Assembly: GCA_902470835.1 (NCBI GenBank) | Contig: CABRHR010000044.1 | Coordinates: 1-16,061, forward strand | Source of the DNA: an uncultured Collinsella sp. | GTDB lineage: Bacteria; Actinomycetota; Coriobacteriia; Coriobacteriales; Coriobacteriaceae | Reading direction: 5' to 3' | DNA length: 16,061 nucleotides | Shown here: piece after piece, positions 8,680 to 15,767 of the stretch | Position numbering within the stretch: position 1 is the first letter of the stretch | Layout of the letters: each line of letters starts with the position of its first letter | Position numbers and translations under genes: made by a program | The notes under the pieces: generated by a model | Told to the model about the DNA's origin: nothing | The model's input: only the letters and a program-made list of their open reading frames with translations | The model's database searches: none

Positions 8680-8821
8680 AAAAAGACTGCCCTCACTGCG
8701 GCCGGCTAGTCCTGAGCCTTGATGCTGGGCAGCAGAATCTGGGCGAGATAGTCGCACTCGAGCTTGGTCGCGGCGTCAGCCTTGCCGTCCTTGCCGACCA
8801 GCACGTTTTTGATCTGGCTGT
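8660..8821. repeat. Right copy of ~160-bp direct repeat (3' end of intact gene)
   Basis: It matches 4681-4840 in the same orientation. It comprises the last 38 codons and 46 bases of downstream sequence of the minus-strand gene ending at 8706. Similarity ends at 8821, inside the coding sequence. Confidence 0.95.
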
Positions 8822-10202
8822 AGGTATAGCGGTTGCCGGTCGTAAGTTCGACGAGCTCAATCGCCTGGTCCATGGGGTAGGTGGATACGGGGTCCTGCGT
8901 ACGCCCGTTGATGGTCTGTGCCACCACATACGGATAGACGGGGCCGCTCGCGTAGACGGTGTAGCCGTTGCCCAGGTTGGCCGTTCCCAAGACCGTATCG
9001 CCGTCGTCGGGCGTAAAGCTCTCGCCGTCGCGCACGGCGACAAGCGTCACGAGCGGCGTATTGGTATCGGCCGCCAGATAAATGCACAGCGTGTTGCCGT
9101 TTTGCCACGTCGCGACCTTGCCATACCACTCAACGGGAATATCGAGCTGATACAGGTCGGTTGCCTTATGCCGAGCGTCGGCGTCGCGGGCGGTCTGCGC
9201 CTCACGTGCGTTCACGGCGCTGGCAGCGGCGTCGCGGCGCGTGGTCGCCGCCTGCTGCAGCACCTTGGCGACCGCGGCGGAGCTCACCCCGCCCTCCTCG
9301 GCATACTTGGCGGCGGCGTCAATCTGGTCATCGGTCACTGTATCGGAGGCGGGCACCTTGAACGTAAAGCTGGCCTGGTCGCGCAGGTCCTGCCCGTCAC
9401 TCTCTACCGTAACCTGGGCCTTGGTTGTTGGGACGGTGTAGATGGTGCCGTCGGCCGCGATGGGGGAGGCGGCGATGGAGAGCGTGTAGTCGCCAGGCAG
9501 CAGCTTGATGCCGCGGCCATGCTCGTCCACGTAGAGCGTTTCGCTCACAGAAGAACCATCGGAATCCTGACCGCTCACCTGCACGGGGATCTTAGAGCCG
9601 GTCGAGCAGTCGAGCCCCGCGGCACGTACGCCGATTCGCACCGACATCATGGTATGCGCGTTCGCGGCAACAGTGGCGGCCTGCTCTTGCCGGTATCCGT
9701 TCCACACGGCATATCCCGCGCCGCCGGCGACGAGCGCGACGGCCACGACACTGGCGACCATCAGATTGCGGCGCTTGGGCGACATCTTGCGATGGCGAAC
9801 CTCGGCCTCGCGTGCTGAGGGAACGGACGGTAGGGGGATATCGCCCATGGCGATGGTCTCGTCCACGGCAGGCGCAGAGCCCAAGCCAGGAAGTTCGCGG
9901 GTCAGCGAATCCTCGGCCGGCAAGCTGTCGAGCAAGACGGTTTCCTCGCCCGTGTCGGATTCGGGCTGATTGCCGGCCTCGCTTTCGGTGTCTTCGTGAT
10001 CTGCCTCATCTTCGGCAGGCTCAACGTCGCCTGCATCCTGATCATCGGACTGCGCCTCGGCTTCTGGCTCATCCTGCACATCAATGCCCGAATCGTCAAA
10101 CGCAATCTCATCGAGTGAAATCCGGTCTAAGCTCTCCAAGGCCTCAGCGCAAGCTTCTGCATCTTGGGCCGCATCCTCTTGGCCCATCGTCTCATCATTC
10201 AT
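8706..10202 (-). CDS. Single-pass membrane protein with acidic N-terminal region, unknown function
   Basis: The family is not recognised. The 498 residues start with a strongly acidic, low-complexity, probably disordered cytoplasmic region (1-135). A basic patch HRKMSPKRR (137-145) and one transmembrane helix (about 147-167, MVASVVAVALVAGGAGYAVW) follow. The basic side precedes the helix, so the C-terminal ~330 residues should be outside. That part has a beta-rich segment (about 185-285; VQVSGQDSDG, LPGDYTLSIAA), an Ala-rich helical stretch (about 290-350) and a final domain (350-498, e.g. VEWYGKVATWQNGNTLCIYLA and NGYTVYASGPVYPYVVAQTING) that could bind a cell-wall or extracellular ligand. 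ATG 10202 follows a weak GGGGG site (10207-10211). The acidic start followed by one helix recalls zinc-ribbon-less envelope proteins of actinobacteria, but no function is claimed. Its 3' end is duplicated at 4681-4840. Confidence 0.85.
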   Translation of the reverse strand: MNDETMGQEDAAQDAEACAEALESLDRISLDEIAFDDSGIDVQDEPEAEAQSDDQDAGDVEPAEDEADHEDTESEAGNQPESDTGEETVLLDSLPAEDSLTRELPGLGSAPAVDETIAMGDIPLPSVPSAREAEVRHRKMSPKRRNLMVASVVAVALVAGGAGYAVWNGYRQEQAATVAANAHTMMSVRIGVRAAGLDCSTGSKIPVQVSGQDSDGSSVSETLYVDEHGRGIKLLPGDYTLSIAASPIAADGTIYTVPTTKAQVTVESDGQDLRDQASFTFKVPASDTVTDDQIDAAAKYAEEGGVSSAAVAKVLQQAATTRRDAAASAVNAREAQTARDADARHKATDLYQLDIPVEWYGKVATWQNGNTLCIYLAADTNTPLVTLVAVRDGESFTPDDGDTVLGTANLGNGYTVYASGPVYPYVVAQTINGRTQDPVSTYPMDQAIELVELTTGNRYTYSQIKNVLVGKDGKADAATKLECDYLAQILLPSIKAQD

Positions 10203-10236
10203 ACATCCCCCAAGCTCAATATCGGGACAACAATGT

Positions 10237-10251
10237 ACCCAAAATTGGGGT
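10237..10251. promoter_or_regulatory. Imperfect palindrome upstream of the acidic membrane-protein gene
   Basis: ACCCAAAATTGGGGT has near-symmetric arms (ACCCAA against TTGGGGT). It lies 35 bases before the start codon at 10202. A convincing promoter was not found around it. It may be an operator or chance. Confidence 0.35.
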
Positions 10252-10333
10252 CACATAGAGCTGTCAGGCGGTTGGAAATCTGATTTTATCTGTGAGAGAG
10301 GTTTTGCATATGTGCGTGAATGCGCGCAACAAC

Positions 10334-10372
10334 AAAAAGCCCCGGAAAGCGGGCGAATCGCTTTCCGGGGCT
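10334..10372 (-). terminator. Terminator of the tetR-DUF5692 operon
   Basis: AGCCCCGGAAAGC (10338-10350) pairs perfectly with GCTTTCCGGGGCT (10360-10372) around a nine-base loop. On the minus strand it is followed by TTTTTGTTGTTG. It is strong and correctly oriented for the gene ending at 10440. Confidence 0.95.
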
Positions 10373-10439
10373 GCGCATGACGCGCGATTGCGGCATCGGC
10401 TAAGTTTGCCTACATCCAAATGTGGACGGAATAAACATG

Positions 10440-11447
10440 TTACTCGGCGTGTGCGTAATCAACCTTGGCGCGGCGAGCAGTAGCCTTCTCCCAATCGCTG
10501 GTGCCCTCAAAGACATCCTGCTTGTAGGGATTGCGGCCGAGCTTCTTGGCGCGGTAGGCGATGTAGATGATCGCGGCGATGTTGGCGACCAGCGCGGCGA
10601 TCGAGACCGCGGTAGCGGCGCCGGGATCGAGCGTGGAGTGGGTCACAAAGATGGACTCCTCCTGGAAGTACGGGAACACCTGGGCAAACATGCACCAAAT
10701 GGCCAGCGTAAAGGCGCGGTTCTGGATCCAGCCGCCCTTGTTCCAGATAAAGGCGGCGACGGTGGGCGCCAGCAGCAGCGCAAAGCCGCAGAACCAGGAG
10801 TGGGTGGGCAGGCAGTTGTAGGTGTAGCAGAAGTTCCAGATATCGTAGGCGATGATGTAGACCCAGGTCATATCGGGCCACAGCATGTCGGTCTGATCCT
10901 CGGAGGCGTAGACGCTCCACCAACCGGTCATGCAGAAGATGTTGATGATACCGGCGATGCCGTTGAACACGTTGTTCCAGCCGGCCAGCTGAGTAGCACC
11001 TTCGGAGGTGACCCAGGTGGACTCGCCCAGGACAAAGAAGTGATAGGCGCTCTCAAAGTCGGACACGACGGCGATCATGATGTTGATGGCGACGATCACA
11101 AACGGCCATGCGCGGAACCAATGCGCCTTGCCGATCTTGCCCCACTGGTACTTAATGGCAATGAAGCCCCAGCAACCGGCGAGCGCCGCGTATACCTTGG
11201 CGTAGTGGAACCAGCTGTTCTGGTACACATGGGTGGGGTTGGTGAGTGCCCACTCGGCACCCTGCGAGACGCCAATGGCGATGGCGACGCAGTAGATGGT
11301 CATGGCCAGCGGAGCCACGCCAAAGATGATTGCCGCGCCCAGCTTGGTGCGGCGGCCGACCTCGTTGAGCACGATCAGGCCGATAAAGACCATGGCCCAG
11401 CCGGCCCAGTGGATAAGGGTATCGCTACCCCAAACATCGAACAGCAT
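10440..11447 (-). CDS. Multi-pass membrane protein, DUF5692-like
   Basis: 335 residues, dominated by about nine hydrophobic helices (for example WAGWAMVFIGLIVLNEV at 14-30, IIFGVAPLAMTIYCVAIAIG near 40-60, FALLLAPTVAAFIW and SIAALVANIAAIIYIAY near the C-terminus), with a short basic and acidic cytoplasmic tail ending VDYAHAE. It is unusually rich in Trp, Tyr and His in the loops (HYAKVY, YHFFVLG, NFCYTYNCLPTHSWFCG). The assignment to the DUF5692 family, found in Coriobacteriia and other anaerobes, comes from recognition and was not searched; the function is unknown. ATG 11447 follows AAAGGAG seven bases upstream. It is the second gene of a minus-strand operon behind a TetR regulator, and lies next to a divergent Fe-S/flavin oxidoreductase. 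A role in membrane transport or redox linked to that enzyme is plausible inference. Confidence 0.75.
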   Translation of the reverse strand: MLFDVWGSDTLIHWAGWAMVFIGLIVLNEVGRRTKLGAAIIFGVAPLAMTIYCVAIAIGVSQGAEWALTNPTHVYQNSWFHYAKVYAALAGCWGFIAIKYQWGKIGKAHWFRAWPFVIVAINIMIAVVSDFESAYHFFVLGESTWVTSEGATQLAGWNNVFNGIAGIINIFCMTGWWSVYASEDQTDMLWPDMTWVYIIAYDIWNFCYTYNCLPTHSWFCGFALLLAPTVAAFIWNKGGWIQNRAFTLAIWCMFAQVFPYFQEESIFVTHSTLDPGAATAVSIAALVANIAAIIYIAYRAKKLGRNPYKQDVFEGTSDWEKATARRAKVDYAHAE

Positions 11448-11465
11448 GCTGCTCTCCTTTCACAC

Positions 11466-11505
11466 GCCCGCGGCCCCTCTTCTGATCGCGGGCAGTTTGG
11501 CCAAA
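11466..11505. promoter_or_regulatory. Hairpin and palindrome between tetR and the DUF5692-like gene
   Basis: GCCCGCG (11466-11472) pairs with CGCGGGC (11487-11493) around 14 bases. A perfect 10-bp palindrome TTTGGCCAAA occupies 11496-11505. Both lie in the 63-base gap between two co-directional genes. They could tune the ratio of the two products by processing or partial termination; there is no T-tract. Confidence 0.4.
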
Positions 11506-11510
11506 TGTCG

Positions 11511-12173
11511 TCAGTTCTGGGGCTTACGCTCCGGATACTTGGCGGTATAGCCCTCGATGTGGAGTGTCGAGGCGATGATTTCCTTGACCGTCTCGTCGGG
11601 CACATCGGGGTGCGTGCGGATATACATCAACAACCCCATGATGAGGGTGTAGAACGTCTCGTAGACATGGTCGATGCGTAGCTCATGATGGGCGACAAAA
11701 TCCACCACGGTGGTGTCGCAGATATACTGCGCCACGCGCTGGACCACGTTGTGCAAAAAGCCGCCGTAGAGCGCGCCGCTGCTCGAGGTGAGCGTGCTCG
11801 GCAGCTCGTGGCCGCTGGCGACCAGGCGCTTAAAGAGCGGGGCGACGGTGTCGAGCGCGCCCTCGATATCTCCGACGGTGCGGCCGGCATTCCACTGCTC
11901 GAGCTCGGAGATAAAGCCGTCGATCGCCTCGTCCATAACAGCGGTGACGGCGGCGTCCATATCGGCAAAGTAGTGGTAGAACAATGAACGCGTGCAGCCG
12001 GCTCGCTTGGTCACGGCCGATACCGATAGGTGGGATACGCCCAGCTCGGAGCTTACGGTACGTACGGCATCGAGGATCTCGCGACGGCGTTCGTCGCCCG
12101 TCAGGCGCTTTGCCGCGCTATCGGATGCGGGAACGGCATCGACCACGGAGGTATCTGCTGTGTTGTTGCCCAT
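11511..12173 (-). CDS. TetR/AcrR-family transcriptional regulator
   Basis: A 220-residue one-component repressor. The N-terminal helix-turn-helix (about 30-75) shows REILDAVRTVSSELGVSHLS and AVTKRAGCTRSLFYHYFADM, the classic TetR pattern with a helix-ending FYHYF. The rest (80-220) is a helical ligand-binding domain, including an FxRLVASGHELPSTL stretch and a C-terminal IMGLLMYIRTHPDVPDE. Two ATGs are possible: 12191 has a site directly against it, while 12173 has AAAGG ten bases upstream; 12173 is preferred. It is transcribed with the DUF5692-like gene and divergently from the large oxidoreductase. The two palindromes at 12233-12270 are its probable operators, so it most likely represses both directions and itself. 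The inducer is unknown. Confidence 0.92.
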   Translation of the reverse strand: MGNNTADTSVVDAVPASDSAAKRLTGDERRREILDAVRTVSSELGVSHLSVSAVTKRAGCTRSLFYHYFADMDAAVTAVMDEAIDGFISELEQWNAGRTVGDIEGALDTVAPLFKRLVASGHELPSTLTSSSGALYGGFLHNVVQRVAQYICDTTVVDFVAHHELRIDHVYETFYTLIMGLLMYIRTHPDVPDETVKEIIASTLHIEGYTAKYPERKPQN

Positions 12174-12232
12174 GTTTTTGCCGCCTTTCATCCTCTTTTG
12201 CCTGACCGTTCGCCTAACAGTCTTGAATATTG

Positions 12233-12270
12233 TTGACGGTTCGTCAATACTATTTTTGACACAATGTCAA
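12233..12270. promoter_or_regulatory. Two tandem 15-bp palindromes, probable TetR operators
   Basis: TTGACG-GTT-CGTCAA (12233-12247) and TTGACA-CAA-TGTCAA (12256-12270) both have perfect six-base arms and three-base spacers. They share the pattern TTGACR-N3-YGTCAA, with centres 23 bases apart. They sit between the divergent tetR and oxidoreductase genes. A possible rightward promoter, TTGAAT (12223-12228) and TACTAT (12248-12253) with a long 19-base spacer, would be covered by the first palindrome. Confidence 0.85.
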
Positions 12271-12363
12271 CTAATGGCGGGTGAACGGCATGGGGCATGC
12301 CCGGCCTGCAAAAAAAGAGGGGCGCCGCGGTCTCGCCGGGCTGCGGCAAGAGAAGGGACAACC

Positions 12364-15141
12364 ATGATTCTCAACGGACCGGGGATTAGCTATACCGAGC
12401 CCGATATCGGCGCGGAGTTCGTGCCGCCGCTGCCGGAGCATCCGCGCGAGGCAATCGTCAAGTTGTGCGAGCACTGCACCAACCGTCTACTGCATCGCGA
12501 TGAGCTGCTGGGCTACGAGTACTGGTCGTTTGCCGAGGCCGCAACTGACGAGCAGGCCGAAGTGCTCTGCAAGATGAAGATGCGCCGTCCCTATACGCTG
12601 CCCGAGATGGTCAAGCTCACCGGCATGCCCGAAGCCGATATCGAGAAGATGCTCGACGACATGAGCTACACGGGTCTGCTCGAGTACAACTGGGAAAACC
12701 CCGAGCGCGCCAAGCAGTGGGTGCTGCCCATGCTGGTGCCGGGTTCCGCCGAGTTCCTCAACATGCGCGTGAGCCAGCTCGAGGAGCACCCGGTCTATGC
12801 CAAGTTCTTTGAGCAGGCGTCCAAGGGCCCGCTGTCCAAGGCGACGCCGATGGTGCCGCCCGGAGGCGCCGGCATCGGCATGCACGTCATTCCCGTCGAG
12901 AAGGCCATCGATGCCTCGAGCACCTCGGTGCCGATTGAGCACATCGAGCATTGGCTCGACAAATACGACGGTAAGTACGCCGCCAGCACCTGCAGCTGCC
13001 GCGCGAGCCGTCGCGTGATGGGCGAGGGCTGCGCCGACGACCCGGCTGACTGGTGCATCGCCGTGGGCGACATGGCCGACTACGTGGTCGAGACCGACCG
13101 CGGCCATTACGTAACCCGCGAGGAGGTCTACGACATTCTGCGCCAGGCCGAGGACAACGGCTTTGTGCATCAGATCACCAATATCGATGGCGAGAACAAG
13201 ATCTTCGCCATCTGCAACTGCAACGTTAACGTGTGCTACGCCCTGCGCACCAGCCAGCTGTTCAACACGCCCAACCTGTCGCGCTCTGCCTATGTCGCCA
13301 AGGTCGAGAAGGACAAGTGCGTGGCCTGCGGTCGCTGCGTAGAGGTGTGCCCGGCCGGCGCCGCCAAGCTGGGCCAGAAGCTCTGCAGCAAAAAGGCCGG
13401 CGGGCAGGTGCCCGAGTATCCGCGCCAGGAGCTGCCCGACGCCACCAAGTGGGACCACACCAAGTGGTCGCCCAATTACCGCAACGACAACCGCATCGAG
13501 ACGCATGAGTCCGGCACCGCACCCTGCAAGACGGCCTGTCCCGCGCACGTTGCCGTTCAGGGTTACCTTAAGCTTGCGGCGCAGGGTCGCTACGACGAGG
13601 CGCTGGCGCTCATCAAGCGCGAGAACCCGCTGCCCGCCATCTGCGGCCGCGTGTGCAATCGCCGCTGCGAAGATGCCTGCACCCGTGGTCGCGTGGACGC
13701 CGCCGTGGCCATCGACGAGGTCAAGAAGTTCATTGCCCAGCGCGATCTGGACGCTGCGACCCGCTATGTCCCGCCCGTGGTGACGCCGACGCGTGCCGGC
13801 GGCTTCGATCAGAAGATCGCCATCATCGGTGCCGGTCCTGCCGGCCTGTCCTGTGCGTTCTACCTGGCCGAGAAGGGCTACAAGCCCGTCGTGTTCGAGA
13901 AAAACGAGCGCCCGGGTGGCATGCTCACCTACGGCATCCCTAGCTTTAAGCTGCAAAAGGACGTCATCGAGGCCGAGGTCGAGGTCATTCGTCTGATGGG
14001 TGCCGAGTTCCGCTACGGCGTGGAGGTCGGTCGCGATGTGACGCTCGATGAGCTGCGCGAGCAGGGCTTTAAGGCCTTCTATGTAGCCATCGGCTGCCAG
14101 GGCGGCCGCCTTGCCGGTATTCCGGGCGAGGTTGCCGAGGACGTGACCGTGGCCGTCGACTTTTTGCGCGAGGTCAACAGCGGCAAGATCGATGCGCTGC
14201 CCGGCCGCACCATTGTGGTGGGCGGCGGCAACGTGGCCATCGACGTTGCCCGCAACGCCTGCCGTCTGGGCTCTGAGCACGTTGAGATGTTCTGCCTGGA
14301 GAGCGAGGCCCAGATGCCCGCCAGCGAGGAGGAGCGTCGCGAGGCCGTTGAGGACGGCGCTCACATCAGCTGCGGCTGGGGCCCCAAGGAGATTCACCTG
14401 GACGAGGCCGGTCGCGTATGTGGCATTACCTTTAAGCGCTGCACGCGTGTCTTTGACGACGAGGGCCGTTTTGCGCCCGAGTACGACGAGAACGATCTGC
14501 GCCGTGTCGATGCCGACCGCGTGGTCATGTCAATTGGCCAGTCCATCATGTGGGGCGACCTGCTAGCTGGCTCCAAGGTGGAGCTTGGCCGCGGCCAGGG
14601 TGCCCTTGCCGATCCCCAGACCTACCAGACCGCCGAACCCGACATCTTTGTGGGCGGTGACGTCTACACCGGTCCGAGCTTTGCCATCGACGCTATCGCC
14701 GCCGGCCACGAGGCCGCGGTGTCCATCCATCGCTTTGTGCAGCCGGGCTCCACGCTCACCATCGGCCGCAACCAGCGCCGCTACACCGCGCTCGATCGCG
14801 ACGACGTTGTGCTCGAGGGCTACGACAACGCGAGCCGTGAGGTTGCGCATGTGGACCGCGAACGCGAGAAGGCTGCGCCGTTTAGCGAGTATGTTGAGAC
14901 CTTTACCGAGGAGCAGGTGCGCGCCGAGACCGCCCGCTGCCTGGGCTGCGGCGCCTCGATCGTCGACCCCAACAAGTGCATTGGCTGCGGCCTGTGCACC
15001 ACCAAGTGCGCGTTTGACGCCATCCATCTGGATCGCGATCGCCCCGAGTGCTCCACGATGGTCAAGTACGAGCAAAAGCTGCCGAGCCTGGGCAAGTATG
15101 CTCTAAAGCGCGCCATCAAGATTAAGTTCGGTCGCAAGTAA
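12364..15141 (+). CDS. Multi-cluster Fe-S/FAD NAD(P)-dependent oxidoreductase (GltD-like core with N-terminal ferredoxin region)
   Basis: 925 residues, a fusion. Residues 1-300 are an unusual region: a helical, winged-helix-like part (about 60-125), then cysteines C210, C212, C223 and C231 plus C284, C286 and C291 that may bind metal or a cluster. A [4Fe-4S] ferredoxin motif CVACGRCVEVCP follows (C319, C322, C325, C329). The GltD/NfnB-like part begins with CKTACPAHVAVQGYL (C388, C392) and CGRVCNRRCEDAC (C427, C431, C435, C439), then FAD-binding IGAGPAGLS (488-496), NAD(P)-binding VVGGGNVAIDVAR (618-630) and a second FAD segment FVGGDVYTGPSFAIDAIAAG (762-781). The C-terminus has CLGCG (859-863) and CIGCGLCTTKC (872-882). 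It probably moves electrons between NAD(P)H and a ferredoxin-like or other partner in the cytoplasm; the substrate is unknown. ATG 12364 follows AGAAGGGA. The open frame extends to 11992 but that overlaps tetR and its operators. Confidence 0.88.
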   Translation: MILNGPGISYTEPDIGAEFVPPLPEHPREAIVKLCEHCTNRLLHRDELLGYEYWSFAEAATDEQAEVLCKMKMRRPYTLPEMVKLTGMPEADIEKMLDDMSYTGLLEYNWENPERAKQWVLPMLVPGSAEFLNMRVSQLEEHPVYAKFFEQASKGPLSKATPMVPPGGAGIGMHVIPVEKAIDASSTSVPIEHIEHWLDKYDGKYAASTCSCRASRRVMGEGCADDPADWCIAVGDMADYVVETDRGHYVTREEVYDILRQAEDNGFVHQITNIDGENKIFAICNCNVNVCYALRTSQLFNTPNLSRSAYVAKVEKDKCVACGRCVEVCPAGAAKLGQKLCSKKAGGQVPEYPRQELPDATKWDHTKWSPNYRNDNRIETHESGTAPCKTACPAHVAVQGYLKLAAQGRYDEALALIKRENPLPAICGRVCNRRCEDACTRGRVDAAVAIDEVKKFIAQRDLDAATRYVPPVVTPTRAGGFDQKIAIIGAGPAGLSCAFYLAEKGYKPVVFEKNERPGGMLTYGIPSFKLQKDVIEAEVEVIRLMGAEFRYGVEVGRDVTLDELREQGFKAFYVAIGCQGGRLAGIPGEVAEDVTVAVDFLREVNSGKIDALPGRTIVVGGGNVAIDVARNACRLGSEHVEMFCLESEAQMPASEEERREAVEDGAHISCGWGPKEIHLDEAGRVCGITFKRCTRVFDDEGRFAPEYDENDLRRVDADRVVMSIGQSIMWGDLLAGSKVELGRGQGALADPQTYQTAEPDIFVGGDVYTGPSFAIDAIAAGHEAAVSIHRFVQPGSTLTIGRNQRRYTALDRDDVVLEGYDNASREVAHVDREREKAAPFSEYVETFTEEQVRAETARCLGCGASIVDPNKCIGCGLCTTKCAFDAIHLDRDRPECSTMVKYEQKLPSLGKYALKRAIKIKFGRK

Positions 15142-15148
15142 TGAGGTT

Positions 15149-15229
15149 CCGCCGTTCTAACGAACGGCGGCACTGCCGACGCTGCGCGGCGCCCAAGCAC
15201 CCCATCTTGCCCCTCAACTTCGGCGCCGC
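15149..15229 (+). promoter_or_regulatory. Structured intergenic region after the oxidoreductase gene
   Basis: CCGCCGTTC (15149-15157) pairs perfectly with GAACGGCGG (15162-15170) around TAAC, eight bases after the oxidoreductase stop. GCGGCGCC (15186-15193) pairs with GGCGCCGC (15222-15229) across 28 bases. Neither is followed by a T-tract, so termination is uncertain and partial read-through into hypA is possible. The rest of the 197-base gap shows no gene. Confidence 0.55.
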
Positions 15230-15338
15230 GGGCAAAAGCCCAGCGGACGCCTTGTTTCGGGGCAACCTGGGGCACCTGGATCGCCGCTCGCTGACGTTTG
15301 GCTGACATCGCATCAACCGTTGTTGAAAGGTTTCTACC

Positions 15339-15767
15339 TTGCATGAATTGGGAATCGTTTACCACATCATTCGCGATGTCGAGAATGTGGCGCGCACTCA
15401 TGGCGTGCGTCGCGTTTCGAGCGTGACGTTGCTACTGGGCGAGGTCTCGGGCGTCGTTCCCGACTTGCTGCTCGACGCTTGGCGCTGGGCAGCAGATAAA
15501 AAGCCTATCGCGCAGGGCGCGGAGCTTATCGTGGAGCCCGTCGAGGCCGTGACACATTGCGAGGCGTGCGGCCGCGACTACGCGACGGTCGAGCACGGCA
15601 AGACCTGTCCCCATTGCGGTAGCGGCGAGACCTATTTGCTGCAGGGCCAAGAGGTAATGATCAAACAGATCGAGACTCCCGACGAGGACCCGGCAGACGC
15701 TGCTCCTGACGGCCTCTCCGACGCACCCGATGCCGTCGACGCCGCCAACCCACTCCACATCGCCTAA
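15339..15767 (+). CDS. hypA: Hydrogenase/urease nickel incorporation protein HypA
   Basis: A cytoplasmic nickel metallochaperone that works with HypB to deliver Ni to [NiFe]-hydrogenase precursors. The start is TTG 15339, preceded by GAAAGG (15325-15330): it gives MHELGIVYHI, and the conserved Met-His-Glu supplies the nickel ligands (N-terminal amine and H2). The nearby ATG 15343 is in the wrong frame. The conserved GEVSGVVPDLLLDAWRWA segment is at 34-51. The structural zinc site is C74, C77, C90 and C93 (CEAC and CPHC). At 142 residues it exceeds the usual ~113-118, owing to an acidic, Ala/Asp/Pro-rich tail (about 115-142, TPDEDPADAAPDG) ending NPLHIA. No hydrogenase structural or other hyp genes are in this window, so they lie elsewhere or downstream. 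It sits 197 bases after the oxidoreductase gene. Confidence 0.95.
   Translation: MHELGIVYHIIRDVENVARTHGVRRVSSVTLLLGEVSGVVPDLLLDAWRWAADKKPIAQGAELIVEPVEAVTHCEACGRDYATVEHGKTCPHCGSGETYLLQGQEVMIKQIETPDEDPADAAPDGLSDAPDAVDAANPLHIA

Noticed and set aside
8577..9818. 413-codon plus-strand frame opposite the acidic membrane-protein gene
   Set aside because: No ribosome site, composition typical of a shadow; the minus-strand frame has a membrane helix, and its synonymous-only variation in the duplicated part shows that frame is the selected one.
10422..11681. 419-codon plus-strand frame opposite the DUF5692-like gene and tetR
   Set aside because: It spans two opposite genes with good ribosome sites and a correctly oriented terminator.
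11992..12363. Upstream extension of the oxidoreductase frame
   Set aside because: It would overlap tetR and the operator palindromes; ATG 12364 has a good ribosome site and begins the conserved part.
12487..14397. Long open frame (636 codons) antisense to the oxidoreductase
   Set aside because: It is a shadow of a strongly codon-biased gene; the sense frame has multiple exact cofactor motifs.
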